A DNA stretch of 64,000 nt, from NCBI RefSeq assembly GCF_022271405.1, contig NZ_JAJNAL010000003.1, positions 124,001 to 188,000 on the forward strand, written 5' to 3'. The position numbers and the translations under genes were made by a program. Shown piece after piece: positions 38,640 to 48,510 of this stretch (the stretch's first letter is position 1; each line of letters opens with the position of its first letter). This DNA is from Rhodopseudomonas infernalis. GTDB taxonomy: Bacteria; Pseudomonadota; Alphaproteobacteria; Rhizobiales; Xanthobacteraceae. The notes under the pieces are model-generated. The model was not told where the DNA came from and made no database searches. It was given only the letters and a program-made list of their open reading frames with translations.

Positions 38640-39479
38640 CTAACTGAACCACAGCCGCGGCAGCGCGCGGCCGGCGGCGCGGCGCAGCACCGCGACCATG
38701 TCGGCGCGCAGCTTGGCCGCATCTTGAGCGCAGAACCGCGCCATTGCAATTCCATTCCAAGCGGTGATGCCGACCTCCGCACCGAAGGAATCCGCATCCG
38801 CGCGCAGCCGCTCGACCAGCGCGGCATCGCTCGGCGCGATCAGCGCGGTCCCGATGGCAACGCCGCCTTTGGCGACCGCCGGACGATCCAATAGCGCGCC
38901 GATGTCGCCATCGAGCCGGACGGTTTCGGCGAACACAAGCTTGCCGCCGAGGCGCAGCCGCCAGCGGTCGACGAAGCGGCCCGTCCGCACCGTCTCGCCC
39001 ATCGCCGAGCGGCCGAAGATCACGGATTCGCACAGCAGCAGCGAGGCGCCGGCGGCGAGGTCGATATCGATCCGCCGCTCGACGCGGGCCTGATCGAACA
39101 GGATGGTCTCCTGCGGCAGCCACGCCAGATGCCCGCCATCCGCAACGCTCAGCGCGATGTCGATCTGTGCGGCGGGGCCATGCGAGCGATAGATCTTTTC
39201 GGCCGCAGCCGTGGTCAGCGTCAGCCGCGCACCCTCGCCGACCGCAATGCCGATCCCGAAGCGATCACCACCGGCGACGCCGCCCGCAGTGTTGACCAGC
39301 ACCGCGGACAGCCCCTGCTGCTCCGGCGAGGGAAATCGGACGCGCAGCGAGCCGGATTCGTGGAGCTCACCCCGCCGCGTCGCGCCGTCCACGGCGCGGA
39401 CGTCGAACGCCACCGTGCCTTGCGCGCGGTTGCCGTCGAACACCGCAGACTGCGCCCCGTTGGTTTCGGTCTGCATCAT
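38640..39479 (-). CDS. ureD: Urease accessory protein UreD
   Basis: UreD (UreH) binds apo-urease first and carries nickel through a tunnel in the UreD-UreF-UreG complex. It has 279 residues. Seen: [49 protein letters not shown] and [13 protein letters not shown], all family signatures. It sits 29 bases after urtE, which places urease maturation on the same transcript as urea uptake. The start may be the first or second Met of MMQTE. Confidence 0.93.
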   Translation of the reverse strand: MMQTETNGAQSAVFDGNRAQGTVAFDVRAVDGATRRGELHESGSLRVRFPSPEQQGLSAVLVNTAGGVAGGDRFGIGIAVGEGARLTLTTAAAEKIYRSHGPAAQIDIALSVADGGHLAWLPQETILFDQARVERRIDIDLAAGASLLLCESVIFGRSAMGETVRTGRFVDRWRLRLGGKLVFAETVRLDGDIGALLDRPAVAKGGVAIGTALIAPSDAALVERLRADADSFGAEVGITAWNGIAMARFCAQDAAKLRADMVAVLRRAAGRALPRLWFS

Positions 39480-39508
39480 GCCCCCTCGCGGCCGGCCGCC
39501 GCGAATGA

Positions 39509-40204
39509 TCAGAGCGCCATCTGCCGGCTGATCTCGGCGGGATCGAGGGTGGCGCGATCGCAGGTGTATTTCACTGCGCCGCGATCCATCACCGCAAAGC
39601 TGTCGCCGAGCTCACAGGCGAAATCGAGATATTGCTCGACCAGCACAATGGCGATGTTGCCGAGGCTGCGCAAATAGGAAATCGCGCGGCCGATGTCCTT
39701 GATGATCGACGGCTGGATGCCTTCGGTCGGCTCGTCGAGTAGCAACAGCTTGGGTCGCATCACCAGCGCACGGCCGATCGCCAATTGCTGTTGTTGCCCG
39801 CCGGAGAGGTCGCCGCCGCGCCGGCCGAGCATCGAGTTCAGCACCGGAAACAGCGAGAACACATCGTCGGGGATCGATTTGTCGGCGCGCTTCAGCGGCG
39901 CGTAGCCGGTCTTGAGATTTTCCTCGACGGTGAGTAGCGGAAAGATCTCGCGGCCCTGCGGCACCAGCGAGATGCCGCGCCGCGCCCGCTCATAGGGCTT
40001 GAGATGCGAGATGTCGGCGCCGTCGAACTGGATCGACCCCGACGCGATCGGCTGCTGCCCGACCATCGCGCGCAACAGACTCGTCTTGCCGACGCCGTTG
40101 CGGCCGAGCACGCAAGTGACCTTGCCAGGCTCCGCCGCGATCGACACCCCACGCAGAGCCTGCGCCGCGCCGTAGTAGAGGTTGATGTTGTCGACGGTCA
40201 GCAT
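39509..40204 (-). CDS. urtE: Urea ABC transporter ATP-binding protein UrtE
   Basis: One of two ATPases of the high-affinity urea importer, 231 residues, LivF-like. Seen: NLYYGAAQALRGVS, Walker A GRNGVGKTS near residue 35, the signature LSGGQQQQLAIGRAL, Walker B LLLLDEPTEGIQPS, and the switch His region VLVEQYLDFA. The IQPSI wording after Walker B is usual for UrtE. It is separated from urtD by 200 bases that contain repeat C. Confidence 0.94.
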   Translation of the reverse strand: MLTVDNINLYYGAAQALRGVSIAAEPGKVTCVLGRNGVGKTSLLRAMVGQQPIASGSIQFDGADISHLKPYERARRGISLVPQGREIFPLLTVEENLKTGYAPLKRADKSIPDDVFSLFPVLNSMLGRRGGDLSGGQQQQLAIGRALVMRPKLLLLDEPTEGIQPSIIKDIGRAISYLRSLGNIAIVLVEQYLDFACELGDSFAVMDRGAVKYTCDRATLDPAEISRQMAL

Positions 40205-40254
40205 GGGGCTGCCTCAGACTGCGTTGGGCGGACGGCGGCAATCCCATTACCGTT

Positions 40255-40353
40255 GTCATCCCCCGCGAAAGCGGGGGATCCAGTACGCCGTGGCGCTTCG
40301 GTAAGCAAGGAGTGCTCTGGAATACTGGGTCGCCCGCCTGCGCGGGCGATGAC
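40255..40353. repeat. Intergenic palindromic repeat, family C
   Basis: GTCATCCCCCGCGAAAGCGG forms a tight hairpin with a following GGGGATCCAGTA, and the right half TACTGGGTCGCCCGCCTGCG-CGGGCGATGAC mirrors it. This makes two nested hairpins joined by complementary outer arms. It lies between urtD and urtE. Confidence 0.7.
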
Positions 40354-40404
40354 GGGGAGCGGATGTGGGAGCGTCGCGTAAAACATCCTGGGAATACTCA
40401 TCCG

Positions 40405-41165
<761 letters not shown>

Positions 41166-41169
<4 letters not shown>

Positions 41170-42371
41170 CGCTTCACCATGGTCGGTTCGATCACGCCGT
41201 CCTCGCGCGCTGCACTCTCTGCCGCCGCGGCGACGGCGCCGTCGCGCTGCGCCTTGTCTTGCGCCGCGCCCTTCTCCTTGCGGGCTTCCCACCAGGCGTT
41301 GAAGGTGCCGATGATGCCCTTGGGCAGAAGCAGCGTCACCAGCACGAACAGCGCGCCGAGCATGAACAGCCAGTACGGCGCCAGCGGCCCGGAGGTGAAC
41401 ACGGTCTTGGCGTAGTTGACCACGATGGCGCCGAGCGCGGCGCCGACCAGCGTGCCGCGGCCGCCGACCGCGACCCAGATCACCGCCTCGATCGAATTGG
41501 CCGGGGCGAATTCGCCGGGGTTGATGATGCCGACCTGCGGCACATACAGCGCGCCGGCGACGCCGGCCATGCAGGCCGACAGCGTGAACACGAACAGCTT
41601 GTAGGATTCGACGCGGTAGCCGAGGAACCGGGTGCGGCTCTCGGCGTCGCGGATCGCGATCAGCACCTTGCCGAGCTTCGAGGTCACCACCGCGCGGCAG
41701 ATCAGGAAACCGATCGCCAGTGCCAGGCAGCTCAGCATGAACAGCGCCGCCCGGGTGCCGTCGGCCTGGACGTTGAAGCCGAGGATGTCCTTGAAGTCGG
41801 TCAGGCCGTTATTGCCGCCGAAGCCGAAATCGTTGCGGAAGAAGGCGAGCAATAGCGCGTAGGTCATCGCCTGCGTAATGATCGAGAGATACACGCCGGT
41901 GACACGTGAGCGGAACGCCAGCCAGCCGAAGCAGAACGCGAGCAGGCCCGGCACGATCAGCACCATCAGCGCCGCGAACCAGAACATGTCGAAGCCATAC
42001 CAGTACCACGGCAGTTCCTTATAGTTCAGGAACACCATGAAGTCCGGCAGAACTGGGTTGGCATAGACGCCGCGGGTGCCGATCTGGCGCATCAGATACA
42101 TCCCCATCGCGTAGCCGCCGAGCGCGAAGAACGCGCCGTGGCCGAGCGAGAGGATGCCGCAATACCCCCAGATCAGATCGATCGAAAGTGCCAGCAGCGC
42201 GTAGCAGACGTATTTGCCGAACAGCGAGATCAGATAGGTCGGCACATGCAGCACCGAGCCTTCCGGCAGCAGCAGGTTTGAGAGCGGCAGCAAAATTCCG
42301 ACGGCGGCAAGGATGAGCAAGAAGACCGTCGCGCTGCGGTTGAGCGAGCGGGTGAGAATATGCGGGGTCAT
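41166..42371 (-). CDS. urtC: Urea ABC transporter permease UrtC
   Basis: An inner-membrane permease of the LivM type, 401 residues with about ten hydrophobic segments. Seen: LSIDLIWGYCGILSLGHGAFF, a hallmark of this family, GVYLSIITQAMTYALLLAF, NNGLTDFKDILGF, and RFLGYRVESYKLFVF. A charged Lys/Ala-rich tail follows the last membrane helix. It is coupled to urtD by ATGA and separated from urtB by 175 bases holding repeat D. Confidence 0.94.
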
Positions 42372-42402
42372 GCGCGCGGACCTCGCGGCGCGACGAGGCG
42401 CG

Positions 42403-42506
42403 CTCCCCTCCCCCTTGCGGGGAGGGGTCGGGGGTGGGGGGCCGCGAGCACGGAGTCCGTGGCAAGTGCCCTCACCCCAGCCCTCTCCCGCAAGCGGGAG
42501 AGGGAG
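42403..42506. repeat. Intergenic palindromic repeat, family D
   Basis: A CTCCCCTCCCCCTTGCGGGG-AGGGG hairpin, a G-rich spacer GGGGGTGGGGGG, and a second CCCTCTCCCGCAAGCGGGAG-AGGG hairpin. This two-hairpin G/C-rich layout is familiar from bradyrhizobial genomes. It lies between urtB and urtC. The G runs could also fold as a quadruplex on the plus strand. Confidence 0.7.
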
Positions 42507-42546
42507 TCAGGCTGCGGGGCGGAGCGGATATCGTGCACAACACTCA

Positions 42547-44160
42547 TCATGCCTCCACCGCCCTGCCCTTCAGTGCGAACAGGCCGCGGGGGCGTTTTTG
42601 GATGAAGAGGATGATCAGCACCAGGATGGCGATCTTGGCCAGCACCGCGCCGGCGACCGGCTCCAAGAACTTGTTGGCGATTCCGAGCGTGAAGGCGCCG
42701 ACCAGCGTGCCCCACAGATTCCCGACGCCGCCGAACACCACCACCATGAAGCTGTCGATGATGTAGCTCTGGCCGAGATTGGGCGAGACGTTGTCGATCT
42801 GCGATAGAGCCACGCCGGCAATGCCGGCGATGCCGGAGCCGAGGCCGAAGGTCAGCGCATCGACCCGCGAGGTGGCGATGCCCATCGACGCCGCCATGCG
42901 GCGGTTCTGCGTCACGGCGCGCATCTCCAGGCCGAGCGAGGTGTAGCGCAGCATCGCCAGCAGAATCGCGAACACCGCGAGCGTGAAGCACAGGATCCAC
43001 AGCCGGTTGTAGGTGATGGTGATCTGGCCGAGCTCGAACGCTCCCGACATCCAGGAGGGATTGCCGACTTCGCGATTGGTCGGGCCGAACAGCGTCCGCA
43101 CCGCCTGCTGCAAGATCAGCGACAAGCCCCAGGTGGCGAGCAGCGTTTCCAGCGGCCGGCCGTAGAGGAAGCGGATCACCGTGCGCTCAATCAGCACGCC
43201 GATCGCCCCCGCAACCAGGAAGGCGAGCGGCACCGCGATCAGCAGCGAGTAGTCGAACAGCGCCGGATAGCTGGTGCGGATGGTCTCCTGCACCACGAAG
43301 GTGGTGTAGGCGCCGAGCATCACCATTTCGCCATGCGCCATGTTAATGACGCCCATCACGCCGAAGGTGATGGCGAGGCCGATCGCGGCGAGCAGCAGCA
43401 CCGAGCCGAGCGACAGCCCGTACCAGGCATTCTGCACCATCGACCAGATGGCGAGGTTACGTTCGATCGCCGCCTTGGCGCTGGCAATGCCGCTGGTCAC
43501 CGCAGCACTCTGCCCGCCAGGCACGCCGGTCAGCAGCGCCATCGCCTCCTGATCGCCGCGCGCCTTGATGGTGGCGATGGCGTCGAGTTTGTCGACGTCG
43601 GAGGCGTCGGTCTTGAACAGCAGGATCGCGGCGCGCGCCTCGGCGAAGGCCTGCCTGGCGGCGGCGTTCTTCTCGGCCTTCAGCGCGGTCTCGACGGTCG
43701 GCAGCATGGTTTCGTCGTGGGTCTTGAACACCGACTGCGCCGCCTGGATACGCTTGCCCAGATCCGGCGACAGCAGCGTCAGCCCGGCCATCGCGCCCGC
43801 GACGGCACGGCGCAACTTGTTATTGAGGCGGACGGCGCTCGCCTTGGCGGGCAGCGCGGCGACGGCATCACCAGTCGCCGCATCAGTGATCTTGCCATCG
43901 TCGGCCTTGATGAAGGCTGCCTTGCTGTCGGGGTCGGCATAGAGCTTGCCGTCCTGCAGCGCGATGATGATCGGGGCGGCGCGCGGATTGCCGCTGGCGA
44001 TCAGCTTGCCGATCGCGTCCTCGGTGTCGGAGAAGGAGTCCTGCGAAAACTGCGCGATCGCGTCTTCATAAGGACCGGCGAAAGCCGGCAGGGCGGCGAA
44101 GCTCGCGCAGGCGATCGCCACGGCGGCGAACACGAGGCGCAATGAACGGATCAATGGCAC
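42547..44160 (-). CDS. urtB: Urea ABC transporter permease UrtB with periplasmic N-terminal extension
   Basis: An inner-membrane permease of the LivH type. The protein has 537 residues, of which only the C-terminal 290 or so are the permease: GLAITFGVMGVINMAHGEMVMLGAY, LLATWGLSLILQQAVR, MRAVTQNRRMAASMGI, and FGGVGNLWGTLVGA. The first 25 residues are a signal peptide ending PAFAG. The next 210 are a soluble, Ala-rich helical domain that should lie in the periplasm. Such an extension is known in proteobacterial UrtB; its role is unknown. A strong hairpin at 44202-44238 separates it from urtA. Confidence 0.94.
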   Translation of the reverse strand: MPLIRSLRLVFAAVAIACASFAALPAFAGPYEDAIAQFSQDSFSDTEDAIGKLIASGNPRAAPIIIALQDGKLYADPDSKAAFIKADDGKITDAATGDAVAALPAKASAVRLNNKLRRAVAGAMAGLTLLSPDLGKRIQAAQSVFKTHDETMLPTVETALKAEKNAAARQAFAEARAAILLFKTDASDVDKLDAIATIKARGDQEAMALLTGVPGGQSAAVTSGIASAKAAIERNLAIWSMVQNAWYGLSLGSVLLLAAIGLAITFGVMGVINMAHGEMVMLGAYTTFVVQETIRTSYPALFDYSLLIAVPLAFLVAGAIGVLIERTVIRFLYGRPLETLLATWGLSLILQQAVRTLFGPTNREVGNPSWMSGAFELGQITITYNRLWILCFTLAVFAILLAMLRYTSLGLEMRAVTQNRRMAASMGIATSRVDALTFGLGSGIAGIAGVALSQIDNVSPNLGQSYIIDSFMVVVFGGVGNLWGTLVGAFTLGIANKFLEPVAGAVLAKIAILVLIILFIQKRPRGLFALKGRAVEA

Positions 44161-44201
44161 TGAATTATCCCGGCAAGGATGAAGGTGCGTCGGAGCAGGA
44201 T

Positions 44202-44238
44202 CGAAAGGGCGGCGCGCGCTGGCGTCGCCGCCCTTTCG
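44202..44238. terminator. Intercistronic hairpin between urtA and urtB
   Basis: A perfect 13-base stem, CGAAAGGGCGGCG / CGCCGCCCTTTCG, with an 11-base loop. No T tract follows on the minus strand. Such hairpins after a binding-protein gene usually stabilise the upstream message or partly stop transcription, giving more UrtA than permease. Confidence 0.65.
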
Positions 44239-44260
44239 TCAGGCGTCAATCAGCGGGCGA

Positions 44261-45577
44261 TCAGGAGCCGCCGCACTTCTTGGTCACGGTGTTGTAGTTG
44301 CCGCACTTCAGCGTCACCCAGTCGCCGATCAGGTCCTTGGAGCCGTCGAGCTCCTTCGACCAGGCGTCGCCGGGCACCAGGCCGGGGGTCTTCCAGACCA
44401 CGTCGAACTGGCCGTCACCCTTGATCTCGCCGATGAACACCGGCTTGGTGATATGATGGTTCGGCAGCATTTCCGAGGTGCCACCGGTCAGGTTCGGGGC
44501 CTTGGTGCCCGGGAGCGTGTCGATCACCTTGTCGGCGTCGACGGTGCCGGCCTTCTCGACCGCCTTCACCCACATGTTGAAGCCGATCACGGTGGCTTCC
44601 ATCGGGTCGTTGGTCACACGCTTCGGGTTCTTGGTGTAGGCCTGCCAGGCCTTGATGAACTTCTCGTTCTCCGGGTCCTTGATCGACTGGAAATAGTTCC
44701 AGGCGGCCAGATGGCCGAGCAGCGGCTTGGTGTCGATGCCGGCGAGTTCTTCTTCGCCGACCGAGAACGCCACCACCGGAATGTCGGTGGCCTTGATGCC
44801 CTGGTTGCCGAGCTCCTTGTAGAACGGCACGTTGGCGTCGCCGTTGATGGTCGAGACCACCGCCGTCTTCTTACCGGCCGAGCCGAACTTCTTGATGTCG
44901 GCCACGATCGTCTGCCAATCGGAATGTCCGAACGGCGTGTAGTTGATCATGATGTCTTCCTGCTTGACGCCCTTCGACTTCAAGTAGGCTTCGAGGATCT
45001 TGTTAGTGGTCCGGGGATAGACGTAGTCGGTGCCGGCCAGCACCCAGCGCTGCACCTTTTCCTCTTTGGCCAGATAGTCGACCGCGGGGATCGCCTGCTG
45101 GTTCGGTGCGGCGCCGGTGTAGAACACGTTGCGCTCGCTCTCCTCGCCTTCGTACTGCACCGGATAAAACAGGATCGAGTTCAGTTCCTTGAACACCGGC
45201 AGCACCGACTTGCGCGACACCGAGGTCCAGCAGCCGAACACTACCGAAACCTTGTCCTTGGTGATCAGCTCTCGCGCCTTTTCGGCGAACAGCGGCCAGT
45301 TCGACGCCGGATCGACCACCACGGCCTCGAGCTTCTTGCCGAGCACGCCGCCCTTCTTGTTCTGCTCATCGATCAGGAACAGCACCGTGTCCTTCAGCGT
45401 GGTTTCGCTGATCGCCATGGTGCCGGACAGAGAGTGCAGAACGCCGACCTTGATGGTGTCATCGGCAGCCTTCGCGGGCGCAAAGCTCGACAGACCAACG
45501 GCCAGACCCGCGGCCGCGGCCAGCCAAGCGCGGCGGCTCAACGGCGCCTTTCTCGAAAATTTAGGTTCGATACGCAT
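44261..45577 (-). CDS. urtA: Urea ABC transporter substrate-binding protein
   Basis: The periplasmic urea-binding protein, 438 residues. A signal peptide occupies residues 1-37; it contains LSRRAWLAAAAG, close to the twin-arginine pattern, and ends APAKAAD. Then IKVGVLHSLSGTMAISETTL, DPASNWPLFAEKARELI, FGCWTSVSRKSVLPVF and FYPVQYEGEESERNVFYTGAAPNQQ, all characteristic of UrtA. The end CGNYNTVTKKCGGS has a probable disulfide pair. ATG at 45577 follows AGGGAGA; the longer frame gives no signal peptide. A sigma-54-type element lies upstream at 45643-45657. Confidence 0.96.
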   Translation of the reverse strand: MRIEPKFSRKAPLSRRAWLAAAAGLAVGLSSFAPAKAADDTIKVGVLHSLSGTMAISETTLKDTVLFLIDEQNKKGGVLGKKLEAVVVDPASNWPLFAEKARELITKDKVSVVFGCWTSVSRKSVLPVFKELNSILFYPVQYEGEESERNVFYTGAAPNQQAIPAVDYLAKEEKVQRWVLAGTDYVYPRTTNKILEAYLKSKGVKQEDIMINYTPFGHSDWQTIVADIKKFGSAGKKTAVVSTINGDANVPFYKELGNQGIKATDIPVVAFSVGEEELAGIDTKPLLGHLAAWNYFQSIKDPENEKFIKAWQAYTKNPKRVTNDPMEATVIGFNMWVKAVEKAGTVDADKVIDTLPGTKAPNLTGGTSEMLPNHHITKPVFIGEIKGDGQFDVVWKTPGLVPGDAWSKELDGSKDLIGDWVTLKCGNYNTVTKKCGGS

Positions 45578-46082
45578 GCGATTGTAATCTCCCTGGACGC
45601 AGAATGATGCTCGGCCCCACGGCCGTCTGCAGCGAAGGAATCGCAAGAAGCATGCCATTCAGGCAGCAGCGCTTAACCTCCTGATAACAGATCGGAAAAC
45701 ATCGCTGCTCAAATCACGCACATTGCGCAACTGCACAAAATTTACGCCTCGAAGCTGCACGTGAGTTGAACAATAAGCGCAGATTGTGTGCAGCATTCTT
45801 GCGCGTGACCAAATTCTACGCCTGACCTGCTCAGTTCGGAGCGAACACGATTGGACCTTGAAAGCGCCGCCTTGATGTTCCATATGTCTCTCAAGACCTT
45901 GAGAATCGTTCAGGTCGCCGCGAGCCGCGTGTTCTGATCCCCCTGCTCCTGCTATCGGACAGCGGTTTCTGGCTCGTCTTTCAGCCGATTAGAGCCCACG
46001 CTCCAAACACGCGAGCGTCCCGGTTTGTGCCTGCTCCCGACAAGCGTCGGGCGCCTGGTTTCACAATGGAAAGAACCATCTT
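45578..46082. other. 505-base divergent regulatory region, urtA / rhlE
   Basis: No gene is seen. The region is more AT-rich than its surroundings. It holds the sigma-54-like element near urtA and, further up, TGCAC at about 45732 and 45756 and GTGCA near 45788. These resemble NtrC half sites but are not in a proper palindromic pair. On the rhlE side I see no clear promoter. Confidence 0.5.
45643..45657 (-). promoter_or_regulatory. Sigma-54-type promoter for urtA
   Basis: On the minus strand TGGCAT-N5-TTGC has the required GG-N10-GC spacing and differs from the TGGCAC-N5-TTGC consensus at one base. Its -12 end lies 66 bases from the urtA ATG. Nitrogen-controlled urea uptake via NtrC and RpoN is known in other bacteria, so context supports it. 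Confidence 0.55.
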
Positions 46083-47558
46083 TTGACCTCGTTTCAGGAT
46101 TTCGGCCTCGCCGATCCCATCTCCCGTGCGCTTCAGGAAGAAAATTACCACACCCCGACGCCGATCCAGGCGCAGACCATTCCCCTCGCCCTCGCCGGCC
46201 GTGACGTCGTCGGCATCGCCCAGACGGGCACCGGCAAGACCGCCTCGTTCGCGCTGCCGATCCTCCACCGTTTGCTCGACAACCGTATCAAGCCGCAGCC
46301 CAAGAGCTGCCGCGTGCTGGTGCTGAGTCCGACCCGCGAACTGTCCGGCCAGATCCTCGACAGCTTCAATGCCTATGGTCGCCACCTCCGCCTGAACGCC
46401 ACGCTGGCGATCGGCGGCGTGCCGATGGGCCGCCAGGTCCGCGCGCTGATGCAGGGCGTCGATGTGCTCGTGGCGACGCCGGGCCGTCTGCTCGACCTTG
46501 TCCAGGGCAACGCCCTGAAGCTGTCGCATGTCGAATTCCTGGTGCTCGACGAAGCTGACCGCATGCTCGACATGGGCTTCATCAACGACATCCGGAAGAT
46601 CGTCGCCAAGCTGCCGATCAAGCGCCAAACGCTGTTCTTCTCTGCCACCATGCCGAAGGACATTGCCGACCTCGCCGAGCAGATGCTGCGCGATCCGGCC
46701 CGCGTCGCGGTGACACCGGTGGCGTCGACCGTCGAGCGCATCAACCAGCGCGTGATCCAGCTCGATCATTCGGCCAAGCCCGCGATGCTCGCCTCCATCC
46801 TGCAGCAGGACGGCGTCAACCAGGCGCTGGTGTTCACCCGCACCAAGCACGGTGCCGACAAGGTCGTGAAAGGCCTGCAGCGCGCCGGCATCACCGCCGA
46901 CGCCATCCACGGCAACAAGTCGCAGAACTATCGCGAGCGCGTCCTTGCGTCATTCCGCACCGGTGAGTTGCGGACGCTGGTGGCGACCGACATCGCCGCT
47001 CGCGGCATCGACGTCGACGGCGTCTCGCACGTTGTCAATTTCGACCTGCCGAACATCCCCGAGACCTACGTCCATCGCATCGGCCGCACCGCGCGTGCCG
47101 GCGCCGACGGCACCGCGATCTCGCTCTGCGCCGGCAGCGACGAGGCCGGTTATCTGCGCGACATCGAGAAACTGATCAAAGTGTCGCTGCCCAAGGAAGA
47201 CCACCGCACCCCAGGCGCCAAGCCCCCGCCGCCGGCGCAGCAGCGGGGCGGCCCCCGCAACGGCAGCCAGCCGCACCGCGGGCAGCGCAACGGCGCCGCC
47301 ACGCATACGGCGCGCAGTGAAGCCGGTGCCAACGATCCGCGCCGTCCGCGCCGCGGCGGCACCTCTAATGCGGGGCGTCACGCCGACACCCGGCATCCGG
47401 ACGCAAGCCGCCACGAGCCCGCGACCCGGCCGCAGCATGGCGGCGCGAGCCACAACGGCGGACACAACGGCGGACATGGCGAGAGCCTGCAGGGCGTCGC
47501 TTTTTTGCAGCGCAAGAATCAGCCTGCTAAGACGACGACTCAACGACCGCAACGCTGA
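46083..47558 (+). CDS. rhlE: DEAD-box ATP-dependent RNA helicase, RhlE type
   Basis: A 491-residue RNA helicase that unwinds RNA duplexes in ribosome assembly and cold adaptation. Seen: Q motif [23 protein letters not shown], Walker [26 protein letters not shown] within [16 protein letters not shown], then TDIAARGID and [10 protein letters not shown]. After residue 375 comes a low-complexity tail rich in Arg, Gly, His, Asn and Pro, typical of RhlE and able to bind RNA. The start is TTG at 46083, with GGAAAGAA upstream; an ATG at 46066 is closed by a stop. It is followed 23 bases later by infA. Confidence 0.93.
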   Translation: MTSFQDFGLADPISRALQEENYHTPTPIQAQTIPLALAGRDVVGIAQTGTGKTASFALPILHRLLDNRIKPQPKSCRVLVLSPTRELSGQILDSFNAYGRHLRLNATLAIGGVPMGRQVRALMQGVDVLVATPGRLLDLVQGNALKLSHVEFLVLDEADRMLDMGFINDIRKIVAKLPIKRQTLFFSATMPKDIADLAEQMLRDPARVAVTPVASTVERINQRVIQLDHSAKPAMLASILQQDGVNQALVFTRTKHGADKVVKGLQRAGITADAIHGNKSQNYRERVLASFRTGELRTLVATDIAARGIDVDGVSHVVNFDLPNIPETYVHRIGRTARAGADGTAISLCAGSDEAGYLRDIEKLIKVSLPKEDHRTPGAKPPPPAQQRGGPRNGSQPHRGQRNGAATHTARSEAGANDPRRPRRGGTSNAGRHADTRHPDASRHEPATRPQHGGASHNGGHNGGHGESLQGVAFLQRKNQPAKTTTQRPQR

Positions 47559-47581
47559 TCAAGACCGATCTGGAGATCAAG

Positions 47582-47866
47582 ATGGCTAAAGAAGAGCTGA
47601 TCCAGTTCGAAGGACTGGTGACCGAAATCCTTCCTGACGCGCGGTATCGTGTCCAGCTGGACGCCGGACACGAGATCGTTGCCTATACCGCGGGCAAGAT
47701 GAAGAAGAACCGGATCAAGACCCTGGCCGGCGACAGGGTGACGATCGAAATGTCTCCCTATGATCTGGAGAAGGGTCGCCTGATCTTCCGCCACAAGGAC
47801 GAACGTCCCGGCGGAACGGGCGCGCCGCGCGGTGGTCCCCCGCGTGGTCAGTTCCGGCGCAGGTAA
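47582..47866 (+). CDS. infA: Translation initiation factor IF-1 with C-terminal Arg/Gly extension
   Basis: IF-1 binds the ribosomal A site during initiation. The first 72 or so residues form the S1-like OB fold: [42 protein letters not shown], and [18 protein letters not shown] with the usual R(I/L)xFR end as [10 protein letters not shown] 20-residue tail, [20 protein letters not shown], is added; standard IF-1 has 72 residues. In alphaproteobacteria a second infA of this kind beside a DEAD-box gene is a separate paralogue from the essential copy. The ATG follows GGAGATCAAG. Confidence 0.92.
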   Translation: MAKEELIQFEGLVTEILPDARYRVQLDAGHEIVAYTAGKMKKNRIKTLAGDRVTIEMSPYDLEKGRLIFRHKDERPGGTGAPRGGPPRGQFRRR

Positions 47867-47889
47867 GCTGCTGGACGAGCCGACAACAT

Positions 47890-47918
47890 GCGCTTTGCCC
47901 TTTCGCAGAGCGCGTTTT
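47890..47918 (+). terminator. Terminator after infA
   Basis: Stem GCGCTTTGC / GCAGAGCGC (nine pairs, one T-G) with a six-base loop, followed by GTTTTC. It begins 24 bases after the infA stop. Confidence 0.55.
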
Positions 47919-48145
47919 CACGATGGATGCGAAACCCGCGCCTCCAAAAAATCCCGCATGTCAGGATTGTTTTGAGCGCAGGCTTCGCATAATATCCGTT
48001 AATCGATTTTCGGCCGGACGACATTAGCTACTACCGGTACAGCCGGTTCAGACGCTGACGACCCTTCCAAAAATTCGATGCCACCAGCCCGCCTGGTCAC
48101 CCAGATGGGCTCCGACCGTATCTATATTTAGAAGGGACTACCCCC

Positions 48146-48358
48146 GTGAGCATGGGAACCGTGAAGTGGTTCAACGCGACCAAGGGCTACGGCTTCATCC
48201 AGCCGGATGATGGCGGTAACGACGTTTTCGTTCACATCAGCGCCGTCGAGCGCGCGGGCCTCGGCACGCTGCGTGAAGGCCAGAAGATCAGCTACGAAAT
48301 CGTCGCCGATCGTCGCTCTGGCAAGTCGTCGGCCGACAACCTGCGCTCTGCCGGCTAA
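48146..48358 (+). CDS. cspA: Cold-shock protein (CspA family)
   Basis: A 70-residue single-stranded nucleic-acid chaperone. Seen: [17 protein letters not shown] (RNP-1, KGYGFI) and [14 protein letters not shown] (RNP-2, VFVHI), then [11 protein letters not shown]. The GTG at 48146 gives [10 protein letters not shown], the common alphaproteobacterial form; an ATG two codons on is possible. About 227 bases separate the preceding terminator from the start, room for a long 5' leader like those of cold-regulated csp mRNAs, though no conserved element was recognised. It forms a cold/translation group with rhlE and infA. Confidence 0.94.
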   Translation: MSMGTVKWFNATKGYGFIQPDDGGNDVFVHISAVERAGLGTLREGQKISYEIVADRRSGKSSADNLRSAG

Positions 48359-48386
48359 GCAGAACGTCCGGAACGAAGCTACCGAG

Positions 48387-48412
48387 GGCCGCGCTCCAGC
48401 GCGGCCTTTTTA
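48387..48412 (+). terminator. Rho-independent terminator after cspA
   Basis: Perfect stem GGCCGCGC / GCGCGGCC with a TCCA loop, followed directly by TTTTTAA. It lies 28 bases after the csp stop. It is the cleanest intrinsic terminator in the window. Confidence 0.85.
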
Positions 48413-48510
48413 ATTGGAATGCCGGCTCGTCCAGAAGACTGCGAGCAGTTCGCCCATCTGCTATGACGGCCGCCCCGACGGCCGGCGCCGACGGCCCGCA
48501 CAGCGCCGAT

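Noticed and set aside
38174-38827. 217-codon minus-strand frame across ureA and ureD
   Set aside because: Shifted-frame shadow of ureD and ureA that ends in a repeat.
42420-42460. G-quadruplex regulatory element
   Set aside because: The G runs belong to repeat family D; a quadruplex is possible but nothing beyond the G runs supports it as a separate feature.
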